Shown piece after piece: positions 1 to 8,103 of a stretch of 21,522 bases of DNA (positions within the stretch are counted from its first letter, which is position 1; each line of letters starts with the position of its first letter). Position numbers and translations under genes: made by a program. The DNA lies in NCBI GenBank assembly GCA_004556875.1, contig SFFP01000011.1:1-21522 (forward strand), written 5' to 3'. The notes beneath the pieces are model-generated. The model searched no databases. It saw only the letters and a list, made by a program, of their open reading frames with translations, and was not told where the DNA came from. The stretch comes from Ruminococcus flavefaciens (lineage in GTDB: Bacteria; Bacillota_A; Clostridia; Oscillospirales; Ruminococcaceae).

Positions 1-426
1 GTCAAAGGGTGTGCGGTTGAGTATCTTATCGTCCTTTTTGTATTTGAGCTGATAAAGATTATCCTCAAAAGGATTTCTCAGCGATACAAACTTTGAATTT
101 TCGCCGTCTCTGTAGTCTATTGTTATTTTCTTATAAAGGCGCTCTGCAAGAGATTTTGCCTCTGTAAGATTTTTTTCCTTGACAAGCTGCATTATCTTAT
201 CATGCATCTCGTCAAGACGCATACCGTCAACATGGGTAAGTCTCTGTATCTCTTCCTTCTGTTCCTGCGGCATGATCTCGATAAGAAGTTGTGTTGCAGC
301 ATCTACGCCCTCTCTGTTTCCTGCCTCAGCAAAACGCTCAGCCTCGCTGCGGAGAAATTTATTGTTTTCTTCAAGTGAATCCGTGAGCTTCGCTCTCAGT
401 TCTTCAATGATCTTATTCTCTGCCAT
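1..426 (-). CDS. Partial helical protein of unknown function (3' end cut by window)
   Basis: The reading frame opens at an ATG at 426-424 and stays open for 142 codons to the window edge, so the C-terminus is missing. A Shine-Dalgarno-like GAGGAAA lies just upstream of the ATG. The visible protein begins MAENKIIEELRAK and is rich in Glu, Lys, Leu and Ala. It looks like a series of short amphipathic helices (for example around EAERFAEAGNREGVDAA and EAKSLAERLYKK), similar in feel to TPR-like helical hairpins, then turns into a mixed segment (KFVSLRNPFEDNLYQ). There is no signal peptide and no membrane segment in this part, so it is probably cytoplasmic. It lies downstream of the 792-residue gene on the same strand, separated by 87 bases that hold a hairpin. 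I do not recognise the family; TPR-like is a guess from composition. Confidence 0.75.
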   Translation of the reverse strand, partial: MAENKIIEELRAKLTDSLEENNKFLRSEAERFAEAGNREGVDAATQLLIEIMPQEQKEEIQRLTHVDGMRLDEMHDKIMQLVKEKNLTEAKSLAERLYKKITIDYRDGENSKFVSLRNPFEDNLYQLKYKKDDKILNRTPFD

Positions 427-460
427 TGATTTTCCTCATTTCATTTGCGATATTATACAT

Positions 461-499
461 TACCGCACAAAGTAACAGCAATGCGCTCTTTGTGCGGTA
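461..499 (-). terminator. Intergenic hairpin, possible weak terminator or processing site
   Basis: A perfect 12-base inverted repeat, TACCGCACAAAG at 461-472 and its complement at 488-499, flanks a 15-base loop. It lies 14 bases past the stop of the 792-residue minus-strand gene and before the next gene on that strand. There is no clear U tract on the minus-strand exit side, so it may be a weak terminator, an mRNA-stabilising hairpin or a partial read-through signal. The stem is seen directly; the role is inferred. Confidence 0.55.
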
Positions 500-513
500 T
501 TGAAATTATTCTA

Positions 514-2892
514 TCAGAAGCCTCTCTTTGACATTTCCTTTCTGAACTTGGCATCGATCTTATCCTGCTTCTTCTTAGCCTTGAGTTCAGCCTTTGTCAT
601 ATAACGTGCGTCCTTCTCCATAGACTGCTGTCTCTGAGCAGGAGCTCCGCCTCTGTACGTATTCTGCTGAGGTCCTTTATACTCCTCGAATACAGGAACG
701 TTCTGCTGTGCCTGAGCCTTAGCCTGAAGCTGTCTCTTTGCCGACTCATCGCCCATAGTTGAAAGAACGTCCTCAACAGATGTAAGAACAGGGCTGTTAG
801 CATGGAGTCCCTGTGTATCGATAAGGTTCTTGTCAGCGTACTCCTTTGAGCTTGCGATAGCATTGATGAACGCCTGTGAAGTAGACTTGCTGTGTGGATT
901 TACAGCGATCTTGGAAATATTCGCAGATGGAATACCGCTCTGCTGAACAGGTCTTCTCGGAACTGCCGATCTAACAGGAGCCTGCTGTACAGGAGCAACA
1001 GGTCTCTGCTGCTGTGCCTGCTGAACAGGAGCTGCTGCTGCAGCTCTCTGTGCCTGTGCTGCTGTCTGCTGTGCAGGAGCTGCGGTCTGAGGTCTCTGCT
1101 GCTGAGCAGGAGCTGCTGCCTGAGGCTTAACTGCCGGCTGTGCACCTACAGGAACATATACAGGCTGACCGTTCTGATCATATCCTGCAAGCTTCATCTG
1201 CATATACTTGTATACAGGCTGATTGTTTGCATCATAGCCTGCAAGCTGCGGAACCTTGATGATCTGCGGCTGCTGTGCCTGCTGTTTAGGCTGTTCTGCC
1301 TCTGCTGTATTTCTCTCAGCACCTGCGCCCGGTGCTACATAATTATAATCACTCATATTGGTATCATACTCCTCTTCTGCCATTATCGGCTCATTAAATA
1401 CTGGTGCGGAAATATCTTCGAGTACCGCTTCGCTGATGTCATTAAATGCAGGCATTCCCCCGTTTATCGGTGCAGGCTCAGTCACTGCATCTGTAATGTC
1501 ATCAAGTATAGGTGCTGTAATATGTTCTGCAGGTGGTATTTCGTCAAATGCAGGAACAGTTATGTCCTCAACTGTCGGTTTCTGCTCTCCAGCAGATGGG
1601 GCTGTCTCCTGATAAGCTGATATATCATCAATAACAGGAGCATTTATACCATTAGCTTCAGAAGCTGCTGACATATCACCTACAGAAGGTATAGCCAGTT
1701 CTTCCATTTCCTTTGGCATATTCTGGTCAAACTGAGGATAAACAGGAGCAGTTTCGGGAATATCCTGCTGTATTGCTTCCTCATATCCAAACAGCTTATC
1801 CTGACCGTTATCCGGCTCAGCGCCTTGAACAGGAGGCTCTGCAGGATATATCATATCAGGCTGTATGTACTGTGGAACAGGCTCTGCATACTGCTGTATA
1901 AACTCTCCCTCATCGGCGCCGATGACGTTCTGATCGCCGCCGTAAACAGGCTGTCCATATGCAGGCTGACCGTATACAGGCTCCTGAACAGGCTCATTTC
2001 CAATAGAGAACATCTGCATTATATCCTCTTCGGACTGTACCTGTAAAGGCTGTTCGGGCTGACCATAAACAGGAGTCTGCGGCTGTCCGTATATCGGAGC
2101 CTGCTGCTGTCCGTAATTAAAATCAAGTCCGTCCATTTTATCGGATTCTTCATTATACATAGGTTCAGGCTCGCCGCCGGGGATCGCTGACTGCTGCGGT
2201 GAAGGAATTGCGAACTGTGCGAGAAAATCGTCTTCGGGCACTGCTGCATTGGTCTGTACCGGATCAGCAACTGCGTCAGGCTTCTGTACAGCGAACTGTG
2301 CGAGAAAATCATCTTCCTCTGCAGGAGCAGGCACCGGCTCTTCCTTAGGAACATTTATCGCAAACTGAGCAAGGCTCTCATCCATAGCAACACCTGTTCC
2401 GGGGATGGTGCTTACAGGAGGCTCAGGCACAGGCTGAACTCTGTCGGCAGCAGGCTTTGTAAAATATTCAGCTGCCTCTCTTGCAGCCTCTTCATCAGCC
2501 TTTCTCTTAGCCTCGGCAGCAGCTCTTGCTTCTTCCTCTGCCTTTCTCCTTGCCTCTTCTTCTTTTCTTTTCGCATCAGGATCTCTTGTGATCTTAGCAG
2601 TGGTATTTCCGAGAGGCACTATGCCTTCATCGCCCATACCCATTTTTTCACGTCTCTTCTCTTCCTTGAGGAGCAGAGCCATTTCTTTTTTGTCAGCCTT
2701 GATAAGCTTTTTAGCAAGATTTGCCTTACATTTCTCGCAGGTGATCTCTTTAAGGTCTGTCATTCTTGTGGTCCTGTGGAAACGAGTCGCATTCTCAGGC
2801 TTGAGCAGATTTATGCCACAGCCTGTTTTCTTTTCATTCTCAGTACCGTGAACAATTTTATCAAACGAAGACGTTACCAATGTTATATCCAT
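514..2892 (-). CDS. 792-residue repetitive protein with N-terminal zinc-site-like region
   Basis: I do not recognise a named family. The ATG at 2892 is chosen because GGAGAGGA lies just upstream; the frame is open 40 codons further but that part has no ribosome binding site. Residues 11-60 hold H15, C25 and the pair C52-x2-C55 (ITCEKCK), a pattern like small His/Cys zinc sites. Residues about 104-143 are a highly charged Ala/Glu/Lys/Arg helix, possibly coiled coil. A low-complexity body follows. It has three copies of a D-[ED]-x-LAQFA motif (171-178, 194-201, 221-228), related acidic-aromatic motifs near 288 and 329, YGQP repeats (about 268-318), PxxDDI-like repeats (about 419-500), two LAGYDxNxQPVY copies (550-561, 568-579) and a Gln/Ala/Pro tract (588-645). 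The C-terminus (764-792) is strongly basic. No signal peptide or membrane helix is seen, so it is probably cytoplasmic; a scaffold or nucleic-acid partner role is only a guess. Confidence 0.85.
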   Translation of the reverse strand: MDITLVTSSFDKIVHGTENEKKTGCGINLLKPENATRFHRTTRMTDLKEITCEKCKANLAKKLIKADKKEMALLLKEEKRREKMGMGDEGIVPLGNTTAKITRDPDAKRKEEEARRKAEEEARAAAEAKRKADEEAAREAAEYFTKPAADRVQPVPEPPVSTIPGTGVAMDESLAQFAINVPKEEPVPAPAEEDDFLAQFAVQKPDAVADPVQTNAAVPEDDFLAQFAIPSPQQSAIPGGEPEPMYNEESDKMDGLDFNYGQQQAPIYGQPQTPVYGQPEQPLQVQSEEDIMQMFSIGNEPVQEPVYGQPAYGQPVYGGDQNVIGADEGEFIQQYAEPVPQYIQPDMIYPAEPPVQGAEPDNGQDKLFGYEEAIQQDIPETAPVYPQFDQNMPKEMEELAIPSVGDMSAASEANGINAPVIDDISAYQETAPSAGEQKPTVEDITVPAFDEIPPAEHITAPILDDITDAVTEPAPINGGMPAFNDISEAVLEDISAPVFNEPIMAEEEYDTNMSDYNYVAPGAGAERNTAEAEQPKQQAQQPQIIKVPQLAGYDANNQPVYKYMQMKLAGYDQNGQPVYVPVGAQPAVKPQAAAPAQQQRPQTAAPAQQTAAQAQRAAAAAPVQQAQQQRPVAPVQQAPVRSAVPRRPVQQSGIPSANISKIAVNPHSKSTSQAFINAIASSKEYADKNLIDTQGLHANSPVLTSVEDVLSTMGDESAKRQLQAKAQAQQNVPVFEEYKGPQQNTYRGGAPAQRQQSMEKDARYMTKAELKAKKKQDKIDAKFRKEMSKRGF

Positions 2893-3036
2893 AGTCCTCT
2901 CCCAACCGCAGCAAAGCCGCAGCCTCCGCTTTACGGCAGCGGACCGCCGATTTCCCTGATCGCTGCAGAAAATACGCTCAGAATTGATAGAGGGTCTGAG
3001 ACGGATCTGCAATAATGCGAATAACTATACAAGTAT

Positions 3037-3065
3037 ATTATACATGATACTTCAAAAAAAATCAA
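3037..3065 (-). promoter_or_regulatory. Sigma-A-type promoter for the 792-residue gene
   Basis: On the minus strand a -35 box TTGATT (3065-3060) and a perfect -10 box TATAAT (3042-3037) are 17 bases apart. Transcription would begin near 3030, giving a leader of about 140 bases before the ATG at 2892, including the GC-rich stretch. Confidence 0.7.
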
Positions 3066-3332
3066 CACTTTCTAAAAAAATGACCACCAAAATTATACCC
3101 ATTTTAAAATTTTCGGTAAAAATAACAAATCGTTATTGATTTTTTTGTCAAAATTCTCCTACATTGTTTAAGTTAAATTAGGTAAATAAGAATATTTCAA
3201 CGTATCTGCGTTGTTTTTCGATATATTCCGCCTCTGCTTCGATGTCTTCCTAACATAAAGACCAAAATCATGACCCTTATCAGCCATTATTTTACATAGA
3301 CGTAAAAAATTATGAAATCATACATTTTACTC

Positions 3333-3361
3333 TTGCATTATGAGCGATTTTGTTGTATTAT
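3333..3361 (+). promoter_or_regulatory. Candidate promoter for the glycosyltransferase unit
   Basis: TTGCAT (3333-3338) and TATTAT (3356-3361) are 17 bases apart, with a predicted start near 3368, about 67 bases before the GTG start. The -35 box is poor, so this is only plausible. It would also start transcription toward the pur genes if nothing stops it. Confidence 0.4.
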
Positions 3362-3434
3362 TAATAGTGTGTTGGTAGATGAAAAATTTGCTTTTTTCAT
3401 ATGCCGTCTAAGCTTCTTAAAAGGAGGAAAAAAC

Positions 3435-4451
3435 GTGAAGCTCGTTTCCGTAGTAGTTCCGTGTTATAATGAGCAGGAGGTTCTCCCCATGTTCTATGAG
3501 GAGATAACAAAAGTCACAGGTCAGATGTCAAAGGATTTTCCTGAGCTGACTTTCGAATACCTCTTCATCAACGACGGTTCTAAAGATACAACCCTTGATA
3601 TACTCCGTTCCCTTTCAGAAAAGGACAAACGGGTAAGATACATTTCATTCTCTCGCAATTTCGGCAAGGAATCAGGTATGTACGCAGGTCTGAAAAATGC
3701 CAAGGGCGACTATGTTGTCGTTATGGACGCAGACCTTCAGCATCCGCCCGCTTTCCTTCCTCAGATGTACAGCTATGTCAGAAACGGTGAGTACGATTGT
3801 GCCACAACACGCCGCGTAAGCAGACAGGGCGAGTCAAAGGTGCGCTCATGGTTCGCAAGACTGTTCTATAAGATAATGAACAAGATCTCTCAGACCGAGA
3901 TCGTTGACGGCGCTCAGGACTTCCGCTTCATGACCCGTCAGATGGTCGACGCGATACTCGATATGACTGAATATAACCGTTTTTCAAAGGGTATATTCAG
4001 CTGGGTAGGCTTTAACACCAGATACATCGAATACGAAAACGTTGAAAGACCGGCAGGTACTTCCTCATGGTCATTCTGGGGCCTTTTCAAATACTCTCTT
4101 GAGGGTATCATGGCATTCTCCACAGCTCCACTGGCTATAGCCTCACTGCTGGGAATAATCACCTGCTTTATCGCTTTCGTACTTATAGTAGTAACGATAA
4201 TCCGCTCGATATTCGGCTGGCTGAATGCACCTGACGGATATCCCACAATGCTCTGTCTCATATTCCTTTTCAGCGGACTTCAGCTCTTCAGCGTCGGAAT
4301 TCTCGGACAGTACCTTTCAAAAACTTACCTTGAAACGAAAAATCGTCCTATCTATATAACAAAAGAAACAGAAGATATCTACAGACAGCGCAAGGCTGAG
4401 GCTCAGAAGAACGCTTCTGAAAATACAGGAGCTTCCGACAGCAGCAAATGA
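3435..4451 (+). CDS. Family 2 glycosyltransferase, polyprenyl-phosphate type (GtrB/DPM-like)
   Basis: This is a 338-residue GT2 enzyme that probably transfers a sugar from a nucleotide donor to a polyprenyl phosphate at the inner face of the membrane. The N-terminal GT-A fold is seen from the VVVPCYNE opening (6-13), NDGSKD (46-51), the metal/nucleotide DAD at 98-100 followed by LQHPP, and the acceptor-side QDFR (161-164). Two C-terminal membrane helices lie at about 233-257 and 271-294, followed by the GQYLSKTYLETKNRPIYI tail usual in this group. The start is the GTG at 3435, 7 bases after AAGGAGG; the frame runs open to an ATG at 3312 but that stretch has no ribosome binding site and is not family-like. 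The next gene follows after 21 bases, so the two are probably co-transcribed. The exact sugar cannot be read from the sequence. Confidence 0.93.
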   Translation: MKLVSVVVPCYNEQEVLPMFYEEITKVTGQMSKDFPELTFEYLFINDGSKDTTLDILRSLSEKDKRVRYISFSRNFGKESGMYAGLKNAKGDYVVVMDADLQHPPAFLPQMYSYVRNGEYDCATTRRVSRQGESKVRSWFARLFYKIMNKISQTEIVDGAQDFRFMTRQMVDAILDMTEYNRFSKGIFSWVGFNTRYIEYENVERPAGTSSWSFWGLFKYSLEGIMAFSTAPLAIASLLGIITCFIAFVLIVVTIIRSIFGWLNAPDGYPTMLCLIFLFSGLQLFSVGILGQYLSKTYLETKNRPIYITKETEDIYRQRKAEAQKNASENTGASDSSK

Positions 4452-4472
4452 TCGCAGGGAGGTGCGGAGACA

Positions 4473-5552
4473 TTGACTAAGCATATGAGACTTGTGGTCT
4501 CCGTATTATTTATCGTAATAATCGTCCTCGCCGTCGCTATAACCCGTTTCTATTCAAGCACGGGCAAAAGCACGGAACTGAGCGGTACTCAGCCCGCTAT
4601 TGAGAAAATACTCGACGATGACAAATCAGGCAACCATATTTTCCAGAATGATTCGGGAATGTACGGTATTATCGACAGCAATGAGCGCGTTATCGTATAT
4701 CCCGAATGGAATGAACTCAAATTCACCGAAAGCGGTCTTTGCATAGCATCAAAGCGCATAAGAGGCAAAATGCTGTTCGGCGGTATCGACTATGAGGGGA
4801 ATATTTCTCTTCCCTTTGTATACTCGGATATAAGCCGCATAAATATGCCTTACCGCACTCTTTACGCTGCAAAGTCTGCTGATGACCAGTCTGTCGTTAT
4901 CTACGATCAGAACTTCAACCCATGTTTTTCAAGGGTGTGGGATTCATACAAGGAAAGTGAGAATGAACTTATTCTCAGATCAAAGAACGGCACTTACAGC
5001 TATTCAGTATCATCAGGTGATATGATCCTCAGAAATGCCGCTGTAAAAGGCGAAGCTATAGGTCATCCGTTCACTATCGAGGTCACAAATAAGTATTTGC
5101 TCTCACAGCTTAGCATCTCTTCACTTGAGAATATGTGCCGCGCTGTAGAAAGATACATGAAATACGCTTTTACAGGCGACAGCAGTCTGCTTTCAGATAT
5201 AAATGCCGCACCGTCAGCTGTATTTCTTACACTTTTCCCTGAGGATCATTCCATAACCGAGAAAAATCTTATGGGTATATCCGATATATCGTTATATTCA
5301 GCAAGCTCTGACAGTGATCTTGCGCATTACAAGCTGTCTATCACAGCTGATATTTCTATTTCCTACAAAAACGAGGAAAAGAAGCTAAAACGCCTGAGAG
5401 GCGATTACAAATCTATCATGGAATTCACGTATAGTCCCAATGACGGACTGAAAGTCATATCAGGAGACTTTGTCCCGAACAAACCGTCGTATCCTGCGAC
5501 AAATCACGCTGCTCAGCCTAACGGTCAGCAGACCACAGATAACAGCCACTGA
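4473..5552 (+). CDS. Membrane-anchored WG-repeat protein
   Basis: This 359-residue protein has a single N-terminal membrane segment (about residues 6-24, LVVSVLFIVIIVLAVAI) and no obvious cleavage site, so it is probably anchored with the rest outside. Residues about 55-115 contain two WG-type beta repeats, the first around GMYGIIDSNERVIVYPEW and the second around FGGIDYEGNISLPFVYSDI, as in the WG_beta_rep family. The C-terminal half is mixed alpha/beta and I do not recognise it. The start is a TTG at 4473 preceded by GGGAGG and CGGAG; an in-frame ATG four codons later (4485) is the alternative. It follows the glycosyltransferase by 21 bases and ends just before the first lipoprotein, suggesting one cell-envelope unit. 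Function is unknown. Confidence 0.8.
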   Translation: MTKHMRLVVSVLFIVIIVLAVAITRFYSSTGKSTELSGTQPAIEKILDDDKSGNHIFQNDSGMYGIIDSNERVIVYPEWNELKFTESGLCIASKRIRGKMLFGGIDYEGNISLPFVYSDISRINMPYRTLYAAKSADDQSVVIYDQNFNPCFSRVWDSYKESENELILRSKNGTYSYSVSSGDMILRNAAVKGEAIGHPFTIEVTNKYLLSQLSISSLENMCRAVERYMKYAFTGDSSLLSDINAAPSAVFLTLFPEDHSITEKNLMGISDISLYSASSDSDLAHYKLSITADISISYKNEEKKLKRLRGDYKSIMEFTYSPNDGLKVISGDFVPNKPSYPATNHAAQPNGQQTTDNSH

Positions 5553-5562
5553 CGGAGGAATT

Positions 5563-6786
5563 ATGATGAAGAAGAAAATCGCACTTATCTCCGTGCTTGT
5601 TATGCTGTGCACAGCAGGCTGCGGAAGTATCGACAACGCCGATGAGGTAGCCGACGAGAGCCTTACAACTCAGTCAGCTTCCGACGAGGAGGAGACCTCA
5701 GAAGCCGAGACCGAAGCCGCCTCAAATGAAACGGATAAACTCGGCACGGAATTCAATATATTCCCTGATATAAAGCTGGGCATGACGGAAGACGAGCTCA
5801 AGGCCGTTATTGGTGACGACTATGAGCGCAGCGTCGAGAAATTACAGAATGTCGGCCCTGAGATCGCATATTATACCGTTCCTTTTGAAAGCTGTCCCGA
5901 GCTTGATGCCGATATGGCAGGACACAAGCTTTTCACCTTCATTCCTGACGGCGAGCTTATATGTATAAGCTGCCATTTCGGAGTAAAGGATAGGGACGAT
6001 ACTCCTGTAAAGGAGTATTCAGAGGACGAGATAAAAGCCCTTTACGACACGCTTTTCGATAAAATACACGAACACTACGGCGATCATTATTCATCAGCCG
6101 ACAATGAGGAAAACTGCCTTAGCAGTCTCAGCTGGAATAATATTTTCGGCAATCTTTATCTCTCGTCTTACTATTATGAAGATACGAAAACAGGAAAAGT
6201 CTCAATATCTTCAATGGGAGACGATTTCGCGCAGAAGATACTCTCCGCCGCAAAAACTTCCGATAAAGACGACTCTGCATCTGGTTTTAATGAGTCAGAG
6301 ATCATAGCAGAGGGAAGTCTGTTTTCTCAGCTTAATGCCGAGATCTCAAAGGAGCAGGCATTTGCCACTATCGGGAAAGAACCTGCCGTCACCGAGAACA
6401 GAGGCTCTTATTCGTTCTATGAGTGGAATTTTGATAAGGACGATGCCTTTGGCACAGATTTTCCTTTTTCACTCTATATCGAGTTTGACGATAAGAATGA
6501 TCGTATAAATTCCTACGGATATGAGCTGGGAGTACAGAAAGTTGACGGCAATTATGATCTTCGCTGCAATTACAATGAACTCAAAGAGAAGTTTGGCAGC
6601 ATGGCTTCAAAGTTTAAAGCTGTCTACGGTTCTCCGAGAGATGCCGCGTCTGATGATAATAACATCTATATATGGGATGATTCGGATATAGTAATGTTTT
6701 TAACGCCTTCCTACGATGAAGATGCTTTCGCATCTGCGGATAATACCGGCAGCGGCTTTATATGTATCGCAAGGTCATATGAATAA
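5563..6786 (+). CDS. Lipoprotein with two SmpA/OmlA-like domains
   Basis: This 407-residue protein has a lipoprotein signal peptide with the likely modified Cys at position 20 (VMLCTAGC), then an acidic Ser/Thr/Glu linker (about 21-60). Two stretches have the pattern GMTxxExxxxIG typical of small BLIP/SmpA-like folds: one at about 72-85 and a second at about 262-271 (ISKEQAFATIG). The second domain continues into an aromatic/acidic beta-rich segment (282-325) closely matched in the next gene. GGAGG lies 4 bases before the first ATG (5563) and 7 before the second (5566), so either may be used. It starts 10 bases after the WG-repeat gene. It is probably attached to the outer face of the membrane; its role is unknown. 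Confidence 0.85.
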   Translation: MMKKKIALISVLVMLCTAGCGSIDNADEVADESLTTQSASDEEETSEAETEAASNETDKLGTEFNIFPDIKLGMTEDELKAVIGDDYERSVEKLQNVGPEIAYYTVPFESCPELDADMAGHKLFTFIPDGELICISCHFGVKDRDDTPVKEYSEDEIKALYDTLFDKIHEHYGDHYSSADNEENCLSSLSWNNIFGNLYLSSYYYEDTKTGKVSISSMGDDFAQKILSAAKTSDKDDSASGFNESEIIAEGSLFSQLNAEISKEQAFATIGKEPAVTENRGSYSFYEWNFDKDDAFGTDFPFSLYIEFDDKNDRINSYGYELGVQKVDGNYDLRCNYNELKEKFGSMASKFKAVYGSPRDAASDDNNIYIWDDSDIVMFLTPSYDEDAFASADNTGSGFICIARSYE

Positions 6787-6813
6787 AACCGTCTGAAACA
6801 ATCGGAGGGATGT

Positions 6814-7545
6814 ATGATAAAGAAAAGAGCCGCTATGATATCCGCACTTGTTATGCTCTGCACAGCAGGCTGCGGAAGAATAGACTATTCAGCCGAAACA
6901 ACCGAGGAAACTACTGATGCTGAGGTCACAACAACTGAAGAAGAGATCACATCTGAAGAAATAACGACCGCCGAGGAAACAACTGCCGAATCGGAGATCA
7001 CCTCAGAGCCAACTTCCGCCCCCCCTCAGATATCAGAAGATACCGATAATACCGACAAATTCAATGTCATTACACAGCTCAGCCCGGGTATGTCAAAGGA
7101 CGAAGTCTTTGAAATCATCGGCAGTGACTATGACTTTGAATTGATCAAGGATTACAGATCAGTCGTCGAATACGACTACAATTTTGATACCGAAGAAGCC
7201 TTCGGTACAGGACTCGGCGGATATATGTTCACTGAGTTTGACGATGAAACAGAAAAGCTCGTATGCTGCGGCTATCATATAGGCGCTGTAGCTAAAGATG
7301 AACACAGCTGTACATACCCTTATTCAGCGGAACAGCTCGAAGAAGCATTCAATAAGATCCTTAATCCTCTCAATGATGAATTCGGAGAAGCAACTCTGAA
7401 TAACGACTATGAAGGTGAGGGCATTGATACCGAATACACATGGAATGCAGGCGCAGAAGAGATATGGGCTGTATGGGGTACAGATATGTGGGGCACATCG
7501 AGCGGTATAAACGAAATAATCGTTTCACGTTCCATTGACAATTAA
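6814..7545 (+). CDS. Lipoprotein with one SmpA/OmlA-like domain, paralogue of the preceding gene
   Basis: This 243-residue lipoprotein has nearly the same signal peptide as its neighbour (shared VMLCTAGCG, Cys20), then a Thr/Glu-rich linker of about 45 residues (28-72) that could span the cell wall, then one globular domain with GMSKDEVFEIIG at about 92-103. Residues 117-159 align with 282-325 of the preceding protein (NFD-x3-AFGT, then EFDD, then GY-x-[IL]G), so the two genes arose by duplication, with this one matching the second domain. The start ATG at 6814 is 5 bases after GGAGG. It ends only 18 bases before purE, with no terminator seen between. Function unknown. Confidence 0.85.
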   Translation: MIKKRAAMISALVMLCTAGCGRIDYSAETTEETTDAEVTTTEEEITSEEITTAEETTAESEITSEPTSAPPQISEDTDNTDKFNVITQLSPGMSKDEVFEIIGSDYDFELIKDYRSVVEYDYNFDTEEAFGTGLGGYMFTEFDDETEKLVCCGYHIGAVAKDEHSCTYPYSAEQLEEAFNKILNPLNDEFGEATLNNDYEGEGIDTEYTWNAGAEEIWAVWGTDMWGTSSGINEIIVSRSIDN

Positions 7546-7563
7546 TTTAAAGGAGAAATAACC

Positions 7564-8064
7564 ATGTCTAAAAAAGTTGCAGTTATCATGGGAAGCGACA
7601 GCGACTTCCCTGTTGTAAAATCAGCTCTTACTGAGCTTAAAAAATACGGCGTTGAGTTTGAGTGCCGTGTTATGAGCGCACACAGAACTCCTGCCGAAGC
7701 TTCTGAATTTGCTTCAAATGCAAAGGCTAACGGCTTCGGAGCTATCATCTGCGCCGCAGGTATGGCTGCTCACCTTGCAGGTGTAGTCGCAGGACATACA
7801 ACACTTCCTGTTATCGGCATACCAATGAAATCAAAGGCACTTGAGGGCGTTGACGCTCTTCTGGCTACAGTAATGATGCCTCCCGGAGTACCTGTTGCTA
7901 CCGTAGGCATTGACGGCGCAAAGAATGCTGCTGTTCTTGCTGTACAGATGCTCGCTATCTCTGACGATGAGCTTGCTGCAAAGCTTGCTGCCGAGAAAAA
8001 GGCTATGGCTGACGGCGTTATCGCCAAGGACAAGGCTCTCCAGGAGCAGATAGCAGCACTCTGA
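7564..8064 (+). CDS. purE: N5-carboxyaminoimidazole ribonucleotide mutase (class I PurE)
   Basis: PurE provides the carboxylated intermediate CAIR in de novo purine synthesis. At 166 residues it has the usual family length. Motifs are GSDSD (10-14) for phosphate binding, MSAHRTP (37-43) with the expected catalytic His40, and AAGMAAHLAGV (64-74) lining the active site. These point to class I, which moves the carboxylate of N5-CAIR made by PurK; class II enzymes that use CO2 directly differ in the 64-74 motif. No purK is seen in this window, so PurK may be elsewhere, or the cell may rely on non-enzymatic N5-CAIR formation or high CO2. The start is set by AAAGGAGAAATAACC before the ATG. Next is a DUF4272 gene after 39 bases. 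Confidence 0.97.
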   Translation: MSKKVAVIMGSDSDFPVVKSALTELKKYGVEFECRVMSAHRTPAEASEFASNAKANGFGAIICAAGMAAHLAGVVAGHTTLPVIGIPMKSKALEGVDALLATVMMPPGVPVATVGIDGAKNAAVLAVQMLAISDDELAAKLAAEKKAMADGVIAKDKALQEQIAAL

Positions 8065-8103
8065 CACACACTTAAACCACTTTCACCCAAAGGAGGTCAA
8101 AAT

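Larger units (their letters stand above)
2893..3434. other. Divergent intergenic region, 542 bases
   Basis: This gap separates the minus-strand 792-residue gene from the plus-strand glycosyltransferase. The part next to the minus-strand gene (about 2905-2965) is GC-rich, with a direct repeat of CCGCAG and complementary GC-rich segments that could fold in the 5' leader. The rest is strongly AT-rich. It holds one good minus-strand promoter (3037-3065) and one plausible plus-strand promoter (3333-3361). A small AT hairpin (AATAAC at 3121-3126, GTTATT at 3132-3137) is followed by seven Ts, but no plus-strand gene lies upstream of it, so its meaning is unclear. Positions about 3190-3255 have more balanced composition than their surroundings and could be a gene relic or small repeat. 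I see no riboswitch or RNA gene. Confidence 0.6.

Noticed and set aside
892..1620. Plus-strand open frame of 242 codons, rich in Leu, Cys, Arg and Ser
   Set aside because: It is antisense to the repetitive 792-residue gene; its composition is the mirror of Gln/Ala/Pro repeats and it has no ribosome binding site.
3108..3120. PurBox-like sequence on the minus strand (ACCGAAAATT)
   Set aside because: It matches only loosely, occurs in AT-rich DNA and is upstream of non-purine genes; other CCGAA sites in the window are equally imperfect.
3312..3434. 41-codon N-terminal extension of the glycosyltransferase from ATG 3312
   Set aside because: There is no ribosome binding site there, it overlaps the candidate promoter, and the family starts at KLVSVVVPCYNE right after AAGGAGG.
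7535..7540. Perfect TTGACA just before purE
   Set aside because: No -10 box follows at 16-18 bases; that position is occupied by the ribosome binding site and start codon.
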